This document shows positions 11,368 through 21,674 of a stretch of DNA of 64,000 nucleotides, piece after piece (positions within the stretch are counted from its first letter, which is position 1; each line of letters starts with the position of its first letter). The stretch lies in the NCBI GenBank assembly GCA_030762935.1, contig CM060893.1, positions 12,692,001 through 12,756,000 on the forward strand, given 5' to 3'. The notes beneath the pieces are model-generated. The model made no database searches and was not told the origin of the DNA. It saw nothing but the letters and a program-made list of their open reading frames with translations. Source of the DNA: Hymenopus coronatus. Taxonomy: Eukaryota; Arthropoda; Insecta; Mantodea; Hymenopodidae. Made by a program: the position numbers and the translations under genes.

Positions 11368-12279
11368 TTTTTACTTTCTCTAGCCCCATATGTACAATAG
11401 AGAAGGTATTGTAATGTACCCAAAAATTTGATACTGAGATTTCACTGGAAATATGTGTTTTGGGGCCCCCTGAATCTGGAAAAAGCATTTTTAAAAAAAG
11501 TCTGTCTGTGTGTGTGTGTGTGTGTGTGTGTCTGTCTGTCTGTCTGTGTGTGTGTGTGTCTGTGGACAGCAGAGCCCCAAAACAAAAAGACTGTTAAATA
11601 CCAAACTTGGTATTTAGGTTTAATATCTTCCAAGGATGCGACACGAAGACTTTCAAAAAAATCCCCCCACCACAAACTACCCTTTTCATGGAAAAAATTT
11701 TGAAAATTTTGATTTTCTTAAAAATGGCCATGACAATTTTGATCAAAATCCTGTATATTAAAGCTATTTATGTCCGAAATAAAATGTATATCTTGATTTT
11801 TTTGGGAATAGCCTCTGAAGACCTCTTTATTCTGGATGAATTTTGCTTAACTGCTAAACCGTAAGAGATAGAAAAAAACATTCCACACAAAAAATGTACC
11901 TCATGACAAAACACACAATTTTTGTCTTTTACGTTTTTGTTATGGAGGTAACCGTTTTCGAGATATTCCTTGATATTGGTTTCAATTGTGAAGTACTTAA
12001 ACTTTTCTCAGACAGGAAGTGTCTTTTTCTTTTGTTCTACTCCTGGCCAAGCAAAGAAGTGATTTGCAATGACAATCGCATAACGATAGCTTTTAAAACA
12101 TTTTACAATCACTTTAGCATAGTGCATTCCCTTATTCTCTTCTACTTATAAGGAACTAAGTAATAACATTCTGCTAACATTTATCTTGATTAGCATTGTG
12201 TACAAAGAAGAATAATCTTTTGTAGGAGTTTTGTAGAGCAGTTAGAGAAACCCATGTGAGTGTAACACATCAGATTTTT
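11368..12279 (+). mobile_element. HLE1 copy, complete, tail abuts exon E acceptor
   Basis: Head TTTTTACTTTCTCTAGCCCC with a shortened palindrome, (TG)n at 11504-11562 with TCTG interruptions, all internal blocks, and tail CATGTGAGTGTAACACATCA followed by GATTTTT. The next three bases are CAG, the acceptor of exon E. This variant (AGCCCC head, GTGAGTGTAACACATC tail) forms a subfamily with the copies at 21675 and 12935. Confidence 0.88.
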
Positions 12280-12282
12280 CAG

Positions 12283-12468
12283 ATATCAACAGAGCTGATA
12301 AAGACACTGGAGGAGTCTTTAAATGAAGATGTGATATTGGGATATTTAGACGGCAATCTTCACACTCTACACGATAACCTCAACACAGAGAACTTTACTG
12401 ACATCATCAGCTTTGTATGGAAGAATGTTCTCAGCTCATTTCAGGAACACATTAGAACGGCAGTAAAG
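12283..12468 (+). CDS. unc-13-4B: Unc-13 exon E (residues 201-262)
   Basis: Acceptor ATTTTTCAG, donor GTAATTTC, 62 codons, phase 0. It reads ISTELIKTLEESLNEDVILG and ends EHIRTAVK. The T-run of the acceptor is the tail of an HLE1 copy that ends three bases before the exon. Downstream an old HLE1 head begins within a few tens of bases of the donor. Confidence 0.9.
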
Positions 12469-12499
12469 GTAATTTCACTGTTATTTTCACTGTGCTTCA

Positions 12500-12680
12500 A
12501 TTAAGGTTGTGGAAATATTGTATTTGCCCCAAAAAATTCAATATTGAGATTTTACTGGAAATGAAGGATTTTAGGCCTAATTTGTATACAGAAAAAAAAT
12601 TTATGCATCAAATTTAGTATGCAAGGCATCTTGGTATTTTCCTTCCAAGGCTTTAGAATTTCATATAATCATAAACTCTT
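12500..12680 (+). mobile_element. HLE1, old head fragment just after exon E
   Basis: AAATATTGTATTTGCCCC, AAAAAATTCAATATTGAGA, TTTTACTGGAAATGAAGG and later CTTGGTATTTTCCTTCCAAG align with HLE1 head blocks but with many changes. Confidence 0.55.
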
Positions 12681-12934
12681 AAAGGATCTATCTGGCAACA
12701 CAATAAAGACAAACTATTTTCAAGTTATGCTATTTTATGGAAACATAAATAAACTTCAACATTTAATAAAACTATCCTTTCTATTTTAGTTCTTAAGGAC
12801 ACTATTTTACGCCATTGTTCTGAAAGGACTCATTCATTACACACTTTTGCATTTCATCAGTAATTCAGAAAAACATTAACTTTATCACTCTTATTCATCT
12901 AACTCCTCTTTGGTGGCTAAAGAATCTTTACATA

Positions 12935-13822
12935 TTTTTACTTTCTCTATACGTACTATGTACATAGTGTATAGAGGAAGTATTGTCTTCCAACCAAAAA
13001 TTCGATGTCGAGATTTTACCGGAAATACATGTTTTAGGACCCCCTGAATCCAAAAAAAGCATTTTCAGAAAAAGGTCTGTATGTGTGCGTGTGTCTGTGG
13101 ACAGCATAGCTCAAAAACGAAAAGCCTGTTAAATACTCAACTTGGTATTTAGATTTGCTATCTTCCAAGGATGCGACACAAAGATTTGGAAAATCCCCCC
13201 ACCTCCAACTACCCTTTACATGGAAAAGTTTTCGAAAATTTTGATTTTCTAAAAAATGGTTCTAACGATTTTGATTAAAATCCCGTATATTAAAGATATT
13301 TACATACCAAATAAAATGTATATCTTGAATTTTCTGGGAATAGCCTCTGAAGAGCTCTTTATTCTGGATGAATTTTGCTAAAAGCTGCTTAACTGCTAAA
13401 CGGTAAGAGATAGACAAAAACTTACTACACAGAAAATATTGATCTGATCAAAACACCAATTAATGTCCTTTACATTTTTGTTTTGGAGGTAACCGTTTCC
13501 GACATATTCCTTGTTTTTGGTTTCAGTTGTGAGTACTTATACTTTTCTCAGACGAAGTGTCCATTTTTCTTTTGTTCTACAGCTGGCCAAGCAAAGAAGC
13601 GATTTGCAATGACAATTGAATAACAACAGATTTTAAAACATTTGACTATCAGTTTAGCCTAGTGTATTCCCTTATTTTCTTTCTACTTAAAGGAACTAAG
13701 TAGTAAGAACATTCTGCTAATGATTATCTCGATTAGCAAGGTGTAGAAAGAAGAATAATCTTATGTAAGAAGTTTGTAGAAGAGCTAGAGAAAGTCATGT
13801 GAGTGTAACACATCAGATTTTT
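12935..13822 (+). mobile_element. HLE1 copy, complete
   Basis: Head with TACGTACTATGTACATAGTG, short TG tract, all internal blocks, tail GTCATGTGAGTGTAACACAT then CAGATTTTT. Intron between exons E and F. Confidence 0.88.
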
Positions 13823-13829
13823 GTTTTTG

Positions 13830-14060
13830 CTTTTAGAAGTTTCAGTACACTCACTTTTACACCATTTTGTCTCTCTACACGTCTTCTAGCTCGTTGAGAA
13901 CTTTGCCATCCATCTTTTTCTGTTCAGATTCAGTGTTCCCATCATTCACATCTGCATCACCTTTCTCCAAGTCTATAAAATCTGCATAGGTTTCATTACA
14001 CTTTCTTCAAAGAGTTTACAAATCTTGTTATCCAATAAACTCTTTGAGCTAAAAATAAAT
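13830..14060 (-). pseudogene. degraded coding fragment, unknown
   Basis: The minus strand reads ETYADFIDLEKGDADVNDGN and then TESEQKKMDGKVLNELEDV with a stop soon after. The acidic, protein-like run is unlike the surrounding repeats. It could be the C-terminal piece of a transposase (pogo-like transposases often end in acidic tails), but I do not recognise it. It sits exactly between two HLE1 copies. Confidence 0.35.
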
Positions 14061-14121
14061 AATAAAAAATAAGAAATAAGTACACCCATATAAACAAATT
14101 AAATTAGGAGTACAATTCTTT

Positions 14122-14851
14122 AAAAATCTGATGTGTTCCATTCACATGGCTTTCTCTACATATCTGCAACAAATTATTATTAACCTCCTGCTTACTTCAT
14201 GCTAATCGAGAAAAAATTGGCAGAAATAGTCTTATTACTTGCTTCCATGTAAGTAAAAGCGAAATAAGGGAGTAACATAGGTTAAAGTCATAGTCAAAAG
14301 CTGGTTTCTATGTGAATGAAGTTCCTTTGTTTGTATGGACAGGAGTTGACATATTCCTATTAAGTTTTTAAAGATGAAGCCAGAAACAAGGAATATCTCA
14401 AAAACGACCAACTCTGTGAAAAAAATGTATATAACATAAATGATGTGTTTTAACATGCTCTACATTTTTTGTGTGATAAGTTTTTGCCCAACTCTTATGG
14501 TTTAGTAGTTGTGCAAAATTCTGTAATATTGATTCAGAATAAAGTAGTCTTTAGAAGCTATTCCCAGAAAATTCAAGATATACATTTTATTTGTCAGGTA
14601 AATATCTTTAATATACAATATTTTAATCAAAATCGTTTGAGCCATTTTTAAGAAAATCAAGAGTTTCGAAAAAAAAAAAAAAAGGTCCATATAAAGGATA
14701 GTTTGGAGTGGGAGGAATTTTCTCAAAATCTTTGTGTCGCATTTCTGGAAGATACTAAACTTAAATACCAAGTGTGGTATTTTACCGATTTTTCGTTTTT
14801 GAGTTATTGTGTTCACGGACACACACGTACGCACGCACATACATGCATGCA

Positions 14852-14896
<45 letters not shown>

Positions 14897-15092
14897 GCGG
14901 GACCTTTTTCTGAAAATGCTTTTTTTGACTACAGGGGATGCTAAAACATATATTTCTGGTGAAATCTCGGTATCAAATATTTTGGCAGAGTGCAATACCT
15001 TCTCAAAAATGTAAATGGCATGTTATTGTCCTCCATTGGGTTAATACTTTCTCTATACACTATGTACAAAGTACATGTAGAAAAAGTAAAAA
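14122..15092 (-). mobile_element. HLE1 copy, complete, with a deleted SINE in its head
   Basis: From the inverted tail (CTGATGTGTTCCATTCACAT) to the palindromic head at 15052-15092. The (CA)n tract spans 14853-14893. Between the GCAATACCTTCT block and the palindrome lie about 43 foreign bases (15004-15046) that match both ends of SINE-A. Confidence 0.87.
15004..15046 (-). mobile_element. SINE-A remnant with internal deletion
   Basis: AAAATGTAAATGGCATGTTA matches the SINE-A 3' end and GTCCTCCATTGGGTT matches the region just before the B-box on the minus strand. The roughly 200 bases between are missing. Confidence 0.65.
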
Positions 15093-15468
15093 TGAATGAT
15101 TGAGTGCATTTTACTGGTTATTACACTTTCCTCTATATACTGCTGACTCCAAGAAACCAGCAAATGCCTGTCACAGGAGCAGGTGTAGGCTGTTCTAATT
15201 ACTCAACCCCTCTTTACTAAGAGCATTAGGCAACATATTGTTGGGTAAGCGTCAACAATGGAATACATGACTCTGATATGCAATAGCTCAAGCTTAATTC
15301 ATTATTAAAAGTATTGTTGGTGTTGTATTTCTTTACAATAGAACACCTGCAGAACGTTAAAGTGTTTAATTCTCTAGAAGAAATTGACTTTTAACTAAAT
15401 TAACTGGAGCTAATAAGGTTGGGACATTTTTCAACAGTAAGAGATGTAAATACTTAAGTTTTGTTGTA
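15093..15468. other. intron sequence, nothing recognised
   Basis: Moderately less AT-rich than the surroundings near 15160-15290, but without an open frame or splice pair. Confidence 0.4.
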
Positions 15469-16242
15469 TTTTAACTTTCTCTACACATACTAAGTACATG
15501 ATGTATAGAGAAGGTATTGCACTCAACCCAAAAATTTGAACCGAGGTTTCACCGGAAATAGGGTCCCCTGTATAACAAAAAACATTTTCAGAAAAAGGTC
15601 CATGTGTATGTGAACATGATAACTCAAAAACGAAAAGTCAGTAAAATACCAAACTTGGTATTTAAGTTTAGTATCTTCCAAGGATGCGACACAAAGATTT
15701 CGAGAAAAATCCCCCCACCCCAAACTACTCTTTACATGGAACTTTTTTCAAAAATGGCTCTAACGATTTTGATTAAAATATTGTATATTAAAAGATATGT
15801 ACTGACAAATAAAATGTATATCTTGAATTTTCTGGGAATAGCCTCTGAAGACTGCTTTATTCTGGATGAATTTTATAGAATTTTGCATAACTGCTAAACC
15901 GTAAGAGATGGACAAAAACTTACCGCACAAAAAATGTAGAGCACGTTAAAACACACAATTTATGTTATATACATTTTTTTCGTGGAGTTGATCATTTTGG
16001 AGATACTTCCCTTTTTTGTTTCATGTTTAAAAAACTTCTCATGTAAGAATTTGTCAACTCCTGTTCATACAAAGGAACTTCAGTCACATAGCAACCAGCT
16101 TTTGACTGCCACTTTAACCTATGGTACTCCCTTATTTCACTTCTACTTACAAGGAAGCACATAATAAGAGACATAAGTTTTTTACAATAATTTGTTGCAG
16201 AGATGTAGAGAAAGTCATGTGAATGGAACACATCACATTTTT
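15469..16242 (+). mobile_element. HLE1 copy, TG tract nearly lost, tail abuts exon F acceptor
   Basis: Head with CTAAGTACATGATGTATAGA; the usual TG tract is reduced to GTGTATGTGAACATG. The tail CATGTGAATGGAACACATCA is followed by CATTTTTTATTTCAG, the exon F acceptor. Confidence 0.87.
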
Positions 16243-16250
16243 TATTTCAG

Positions 16251-16554
16251 GTTTCCAAAGATGTGACATATTTTAAGAGCTGCCTGAAGATTTTGAGAGA
16301 TACAGTAACATATTTTAAAAGCCTCGATGGAAACGTTGACCTGCAGTTGGCAGCAAGCCTGGAAGAGTTAATGGCTCTAAACAGCATGAACACAAGCGAA
16401 CTTGTTCACCAGTACTACAAGGACCAACACCTTCTTCAAAAGACTGAGATATTGTCAGAATGTGGGCTGCTGACTGCCAGGCTGCAGTTTGACGATGATA
16501 CTTTGAGGATTGAGATACTCAATGCTAGAGATATTCATTTTTTGGTTAATGGAA
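16251..16554 (+). CDS. unc-13-4B: Unc-13 exon F (residues 263-363, end of MHD2 and start of C2)
   Basis: Acceptor TTTATTTCAG, donor GTAAGTAT after GGA A, so it ends in phase 1. 101 codons. The first 70 residues close the MUN/MHD2 region. From CGLLTARLQF onward the C2 domain starts: LRIEILNARDIHFLVNG is its first strands and loop 1. The acceptor follows the tail of another HLE1 copy by about nine bases. Confidence 0.92.
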
Positions 16555-16627
16555 GTAAGTATCTGCTTTGTTTTCTCTCCCTGTTGAGATCTAATCAAAA
16601 GCCTAAGATGACCTTTTTTGTGGACTT

Positions 16628-17444
16628 CTTTTTACTTTCTCTATAGGCACTATGTACATAGTGTATAGAGAATGTATTGCACTCCACCCAAAAATTTGAT
16701 ACCGAGATTTCACTGGAAATATATGTTTTAGGGTCCCCAATATCCAAAAAAAGCATTTTTACGAAAAGGTCTGTGTGTGTGTGTGTGTGTATATGTGTCC
16801 GTGTGTCTGTGAACACGATAACTCAAAAACGAAAAGTGAGTAAAATACCAAACTTGGTATTTAAGTTTAGTATCTTCCAGGGATGCGACACAAAGATTTT
16901 GAGAAAAATCCCCCCACCCCCAACTACCCTTTACATGGAACTTTTTTCGAAAATTTTTATTTTCTCAAAAATGGCTCTAACGATTTTGATTAAAATTTCG
17001 TATATCAAAGATATTTACCTGACAAATAAAATGTATTTCTTGAATTTTCTGGGAATAGCCTCAGAAGACTACTTCATTCTGGATGAATTTTGCATAACTA
17101 CTAAACTGTAAGAGATGGACAAAAACTTAACACACAAGAAATGTAGAGCACGTTAAAACACACAATTTATGTTATATACATTTTTTTCGTGGAAGTGATC
17201 ATTTTTGAGATATTCGTTTTTCTTGTTTTCAGCTTTGAAAAACTTATACTTTTCTCATACAGGAATTTGTCAACTCCTGTCCATACAAACAAAGGAACTT
17301 CAGTCACATAGCAACCAGCTTTTGGCTTTCACTTTAACCTATGGTACTCCCTTATTTCGCTTCTACTTACAATAAAGCAAGAAATAAGACTATTTCTACT
17401 AATTTTATCGATTAGCATGAAATAAATAAAAGATAAGCTTATTA
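16628..17444 (+). mobile_element. HLE1 copy, tail missing
   Basis: Head with AGGCACTATGTACATAGTGT; a 144-codon reading frame is open across the TG tract to the GGGAATAGCCTC block. It stops after AAGATAAGCTTATTAA, so the tail hairpin is absent. It starts about 70 bases after the exon F donor. Confidence 0.87.
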
Positions 17445-17567
17445 ACATCAAAAATCTGTAATCCCTTCTCTTCTATGACATCACATTCAATAAAATATGT
17501 TTGCCATTTCATTGAATCATAGACACAAGTGACCAATGAGTTCTGTTTGGTAAGATCCCATAGAATA

Positions 17568-17863
17568 TACTGTCGCCCTCCATGGTGTAATGGTTACCAT
17601 GCTAACTTCATATACCCAAGGTCGTGGGTTCAAACCCGGCAGAGGACGATGGATTTTTTCAGGCATAAAAATCCTTAGCATGGCTTCCTTTGAAAGGGAA
17701 GTAAAGCCGTTGGTCCCGTGTTGTAGATTTACGGCACGTAAAAGAACCTAAAGCTTGATTGAGAGGCCTCTGAGAAAATTAAGCAGTCTTTCATGCCCAA
17801 TTTAGAATGGGACGCTGAGAACCAAAGCAGTTAAAGAGCGTCCATAAATAAAACTCCATTATT
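17568..17863 (+). mobile_element. SINE-A copy, complete
   Basis: 296 bases between target duplications CCCATAGAATA at 17557-17567 and 17864-17874. Head CCATGGTGTAATGGTTACCA, B-box GGTTCAAACCC, tail ATAAATAAAACTCCATTATT. Confidence 0.92.
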
Positions 17864-17879
17864 CCCATAGAATAGAATT

Positions 17880-18067
17880 CAATTCAATTCATTTATTGCT
17901 CATGAAACTTTTACAAACATGGAGCATTGTCAAAAATTTAACACACATACACTCCAAATTGTACACAGTCATAAAATTGACATCTAATAATAAATAACTT
18001 GTTTTACAAAATGTACTTATAGTTTAAGAAAGATTTTCAATTCTATACCTTTACAAAACATTGACTG

Positions 18068-18107
<40 letters not shown>

Positions 18108-18463
18108 AAAATCTAAGCCTATTTGTTATTTACACATTTTTACATAAAATTATATTACATTTTAATTTAATTCCTTATCTCTCTTTTAATCAATCTCACC
18201 ATAAAACAGCATAGGATTTCTTGAATCTGCTTTTGTCAATTTTAATGTAATAGGTCTTCCAGTTTGATTGGACACTTCTCAATTAGATGCTTTTTTAATT
18301 TTTTTGCAAAGGTATTTTTCCCTGAGCACTCCTTAATTTTTTTTGGGAGAGCATTATACAGCATCATTCCCATAATTATAGGATCCTTTTTTGTTAAGGC
18401 CCTGTTTAGGTATACTGTGTAATAGTCTGCCTTTCCTCGAGTGCTATAGGAATGAATGTCTGT
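17880..18463 (-). pseudogene. LINE 3' end with poly-A, truncated
   Basis: The minus strand reads HSYSTRGKADYYTVYLNRAL and ends LEDLLH at about 18242, with KKHLIEKCPIKLEDLLH matching the usual C-terminus of insect non-LTR reverse transcriptase ORFs (YNALPKKIK...F-KKLK). A 3' noncoding part follows to about 17880, with a T/A homopolymer (A run at 18070-18104). The 5' side is cut by the HLE1 head at 18464. Confidence 0.68.
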
Positions 18464-19356
18464 ATTTTTACTTTCTCCATACGCGCTATGTATATAATGT
18501 ATAGAGAAAGTATTGCACTCCACCAAAAATTCAATACCGAGATTTCACCGGAAATATATGTTTTAGGATCCCCAATATCCAAAAAAAGCATTTTCACAAA
18601 AAGGTCCGTGTGTGTGTGTGTGTGTGTGTGTCCGTATGTCCGTGTGTCTGTGAACACGATAACTCAAAAACGAAAAGGCGGTAAAATACCAAACTTGGTA
18701 TTTAAGTTAACTATCTTCCAGGGATGCGACACGAAGATTTTGAGAAAAATCCCCCCACCCCCCACTACCCTTTACATGGAACTTTTTTCGAAAATTTTGA
18801 TTTTCTCAAAAATGGCTCTAACGATTTTGATTAAAATTTCGGATATTAAACATATTTACCTGACAAATGAAATGTATATCTTGAATTTTCTGGGAATAAC
18901 CTCTGAAGAGTAGTTTATTCTGGATGAATTTTACTAAATTTTGAATGACTGCTAAACCGTAAGAGATGGACAAAAACTTACTGCACAAAAAATGTAGAGC
19001 ACTTTAAAACACACAATTTATGTTGTATACATTTTTTTCGTGGAGTTCGTCGTTTTTGTGACATTCCTTATTTTTGGTTTCTGCTATGAAAAACGTGTAC
19101 TTTTCTCATACAGGAACTTGTCAACTCCTATCCATATAAACAAAGGAACTTCATTGACATAGCAACCAGCTTTTGACTATCACTTTAACCTACAGTTGTC
19201 CCTTATTTCGCTTCTACTGACAAGGAAGCGAGTAATTAGACTATTTCTGCTATTTTTTTCTGATTAGCATAAAGTAAATAGAAGTATAAGCTTTTTAAGA
19301 ATTATTTGTTGCAGGGATATGAAGAAAGTCATGTGAATGGAACACATCAGATTTTT
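18464..19356 (+). mobile_element. HLE1 copy, complete, first of a head-to-tail pair
   Basis: All blocks present; TG tract at 18607-18650. A 153-codon frame runs from the head into GGGAATAACC. The tail ATGTGAATGGAACACATCAG is followed by ATTTTT and then immediately by the head of the next copy. Confidence 0.9.
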
Positions 19357-20237
19357 ATTTTCTCTATAGGCACTATGCACATAGTGTATATAGAATGTAT
19401 TGCACTCCACCAAAAAATTTGATACCGAGATTCAACCGGAAATATATGTTTTAGGGTACCCTTTATCTAAAAAAAGCATTTTCGGAAAAAGGTCTGTGTG
19501 TGTGTGTGTGTGTGTGTATGTCCGTGTGTCTGTGAACACGATAACTCAAAAACAAAAAGTCGGTAAAATACCAAACTTGGTATTTAAGTTTAGTATCTTC
19601 CAGGGATGCGACACGAAGATTTTGAGAAAAATCCCCCCACCCCCAACTCCCCTTTATATAGAACGTTTTTCGAAAATTTTGATTTTCTCAAAAATGGCTC
19701 TAACGATTTTTATTAAAATTTCGTATATTAAAGATATTTACCTGACAAATAAAATGTATATCTTGAATTTTCTGGGAATAGCCTCTGAAGAGTAGTTTAT
19801 TCTGGATGAATATGACTAAATTTTGAATAAGTGCTAAACCGTAAGAGATGGACAGAAACTTACTACACAAAAAATGTAGAGCATGTTAAAACACACACTT
19901 TATGTTATACACATTTTTTTGTTGAGTTCGTCGTTTTTATAACATTCCTTATTTTTGGTTTCTGCTATGAAAAACTTATACATTTCTCATACAGGAATTT
20001 GTCAACTGCTGTCCATACAAACAAAGGAACTTCAGTGACATAGCAACCAGCTTTTGATTATCACTTTAACCTGTGGTACTCCCTTATTTCACCTCTACTT
20101 ACAAGGAAGCAAGTAATATGGCTATTTCTGCTAATTTTTTCTGATTAGCTTAAAGTAAATAGAAGTATAAGCTTTTTAAGAATAATTTGTTGCAGGGATA
20201 TAGAGAAAGTCATGTGAATGGTACACATCAGATTTTT
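19357..20237 (+). mobile_element. HLE1 copy, complete, second of a head-to-tail pair
   Basis: Head ATTTTCTCTATAGGCACTAT with GCACATAGTGTATATAGAAT, TG tract at 19495-19518, tail GTGAATGGTACACATCAGAT then TTTTG. Confidence 0.9.
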
Positions 20238-20540
20238 GAGGAGTGGTTTGTTTTGAGCCAGTATTATTATTCTGTATGCATAATGGTTAAGATTTTATTA
20301 TTTCTAAAGAATGGCTTACATGTATCAGTAATTTTTATGTGATAAAGATAACGTATACATCTTTTCTGTAGCAGCATTCACCTATTGTCATTAAACTTGA
20401 CAGCAATAGACAACGTCAGATATTATAATACAGATTATTTACAAAATTACAATTACATTATTATTGGTACTAAGATGTACCTACTCGTTTATCAAAAAAT
20501 TCTTGTAATGAATATACAGGATTGGTGACAAGCCAGTCTC

Positions 20541-20737
20541 TCACACATACACACACACACTCACACACATGCACATACTCACACGCCCATGCAGGACCTT
20601 TTTGTGAAAATACTTTTTTTGGATATTGGGGACCCTAAAACATATATTTCCGGTGAAATCTCAGTATCAAATTTTTGGGTGGAGTGCAATACCTTCTCTA
20701 TACATTATGTACATAATGTATATAGAGAAAGTAAAAA
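20541..20737 (-). mobile_element. HLE1 head fragment with intact palindrome
   Basis: Runs from the CA tract through TATATTTCCGGTGAAATCTC to TATACATTATGTACATAATG. Both palindrome arms differ from the family by one matched change. Confidence 0.85.
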
Positions 20738-20839
20738 TTACTGAGATATGTACTGTCATTTTTTTCTTTTCTTTTTCTCAGAGTAAGATACAAAGAGTGA
20801 TTAAAAGCCAAAATATAAACAATACATTTTTAAACATTT

Positions 20840-21010
20840 AAATATCACTTCAATCTCCTGTATCCCTCTTCTACCTCAAACAAAATGTGTAAGGAAACTG
20901 TTTGTGTAAATGGTTATCTTGATAGAAAACAAGACTAATGTGAGAAAGAGGTATAAAAATAAATGATAATAAGTACAGAAATTCATGTGAATGTAAGTAA
21001 TCAGATTTTT
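20840..21010 (+). mobile_element. HLE1, old 3' end just before exon G
   Basis: ATCACTTCAATCTCCTGTAT, TATCTTGATAGAAAACAAGA and ATTCATGTGAATGTAAGTAA followed by TCAGATTTTT match the last 170 bases of HLE1 with many changes. The T-run ends 24 bases before exon G. Confidence 0.6.
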
Positions 21011-21034
21011 AACATTTTATTTTGTTATTTTCAG

Positions 21035-21158
21035 CAACATGTGATCCATATGTGAGGGTATCCCTTCACCCGAGTCATGCTTTTCCTGATCAACATACCT
21101 GGATCACCAAGGTCCACAAGAAGACTGTTTATCCTCTCTTTGATGAAGTTTTTGAAAT
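21035..21158 (+). CDS. unc-13-4B: Unc-13 exon G (residues 364-404, C2 domain)
   Basis: Acceptor TTATTTTCAG, donor GTAAGTTG. It completes the split codon from exon F and ends with two bases of another. It encodes TTCDPYVRVSLHPSHAF and then a segment ending KTVYPLFDEVFE. DPYV after loop 1 and NP-LFDE-like VYPLFDEVFE are classic C2 landmarks. Confidence 0.93.
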
Positions 21159-21214
21159 GTAAGTTGTGTTCAAAACAATCCCATTAGTCAATATATTTAA
21201 TTACAGATAAATAA

Positions 21215-21665
21215 ATAAATAATTTTATTCACCTTTGAAATTACAAAGAATTCATGGCTTCGTCAAAAGATATAAAACAATTCTAAAACATTGACTACAT
21301 TCTTAAAAATTTACATTTAATAATAACATTGAAGTTAGTATTACATTTGAAAAAGTGTGATCTTAGTCTTCAGGGCCGTCATCAAACTTCCCCTTTCTTT
21401 AGTAGAGGTGCCTCCCTCAGATGGACAGGAACCATGAAACAAACAAGCATTATATACTTTTAAGCCATTCATTATATTGTAAGGAAGTTTCAAATAGTTT
21501 GCCTTTGTGTGAGGTGTAGTGTAGCTTGTTCTTATGGTGCGTATTGTGAGAATGAATTTCACCATTAGTGCTGTAATTTGCAGCATTTATCTTCATGTAG
21601 ACTAATAAGCCTTTTATATACAAACAAGGTAAAGTCAGAATACTGAAATTCAGGAAATGCTCCCT
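21215..21665 (-). pseudogene. LINE reverse-transcriptase C-terminal fragment
   Basis: The minus strand reads ILTLPCLYIKGLLVYMKINA, then HSHNTHHKNKLHYTSHKGKL and FETSLQYN, after which the frame shifts to NGLKVYNACLFHG. LTLPSLYI...NTR-KN-LH...T-L-YNGLKVYN is the usual end of jockey/CR1/RTE-like ORFs in insects. Broken by frameshift; cut by the HLE1 head at 21675. Confidence 0.7.
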
Positions 21666-21674
21666 ACAACTTTC

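Noticed and set aside
17575..17650. tRNA gene in the SINE-A head
   Set aside because: The head recurs with the same 220-base body and target duplications, so it is a retroposon.
16677..19795. HLE1 frames of 131-153 codons as genes
   Set aside because: No start context, no domain, also open on the other strand; treated as repeat sequence and discussed as a finding only.
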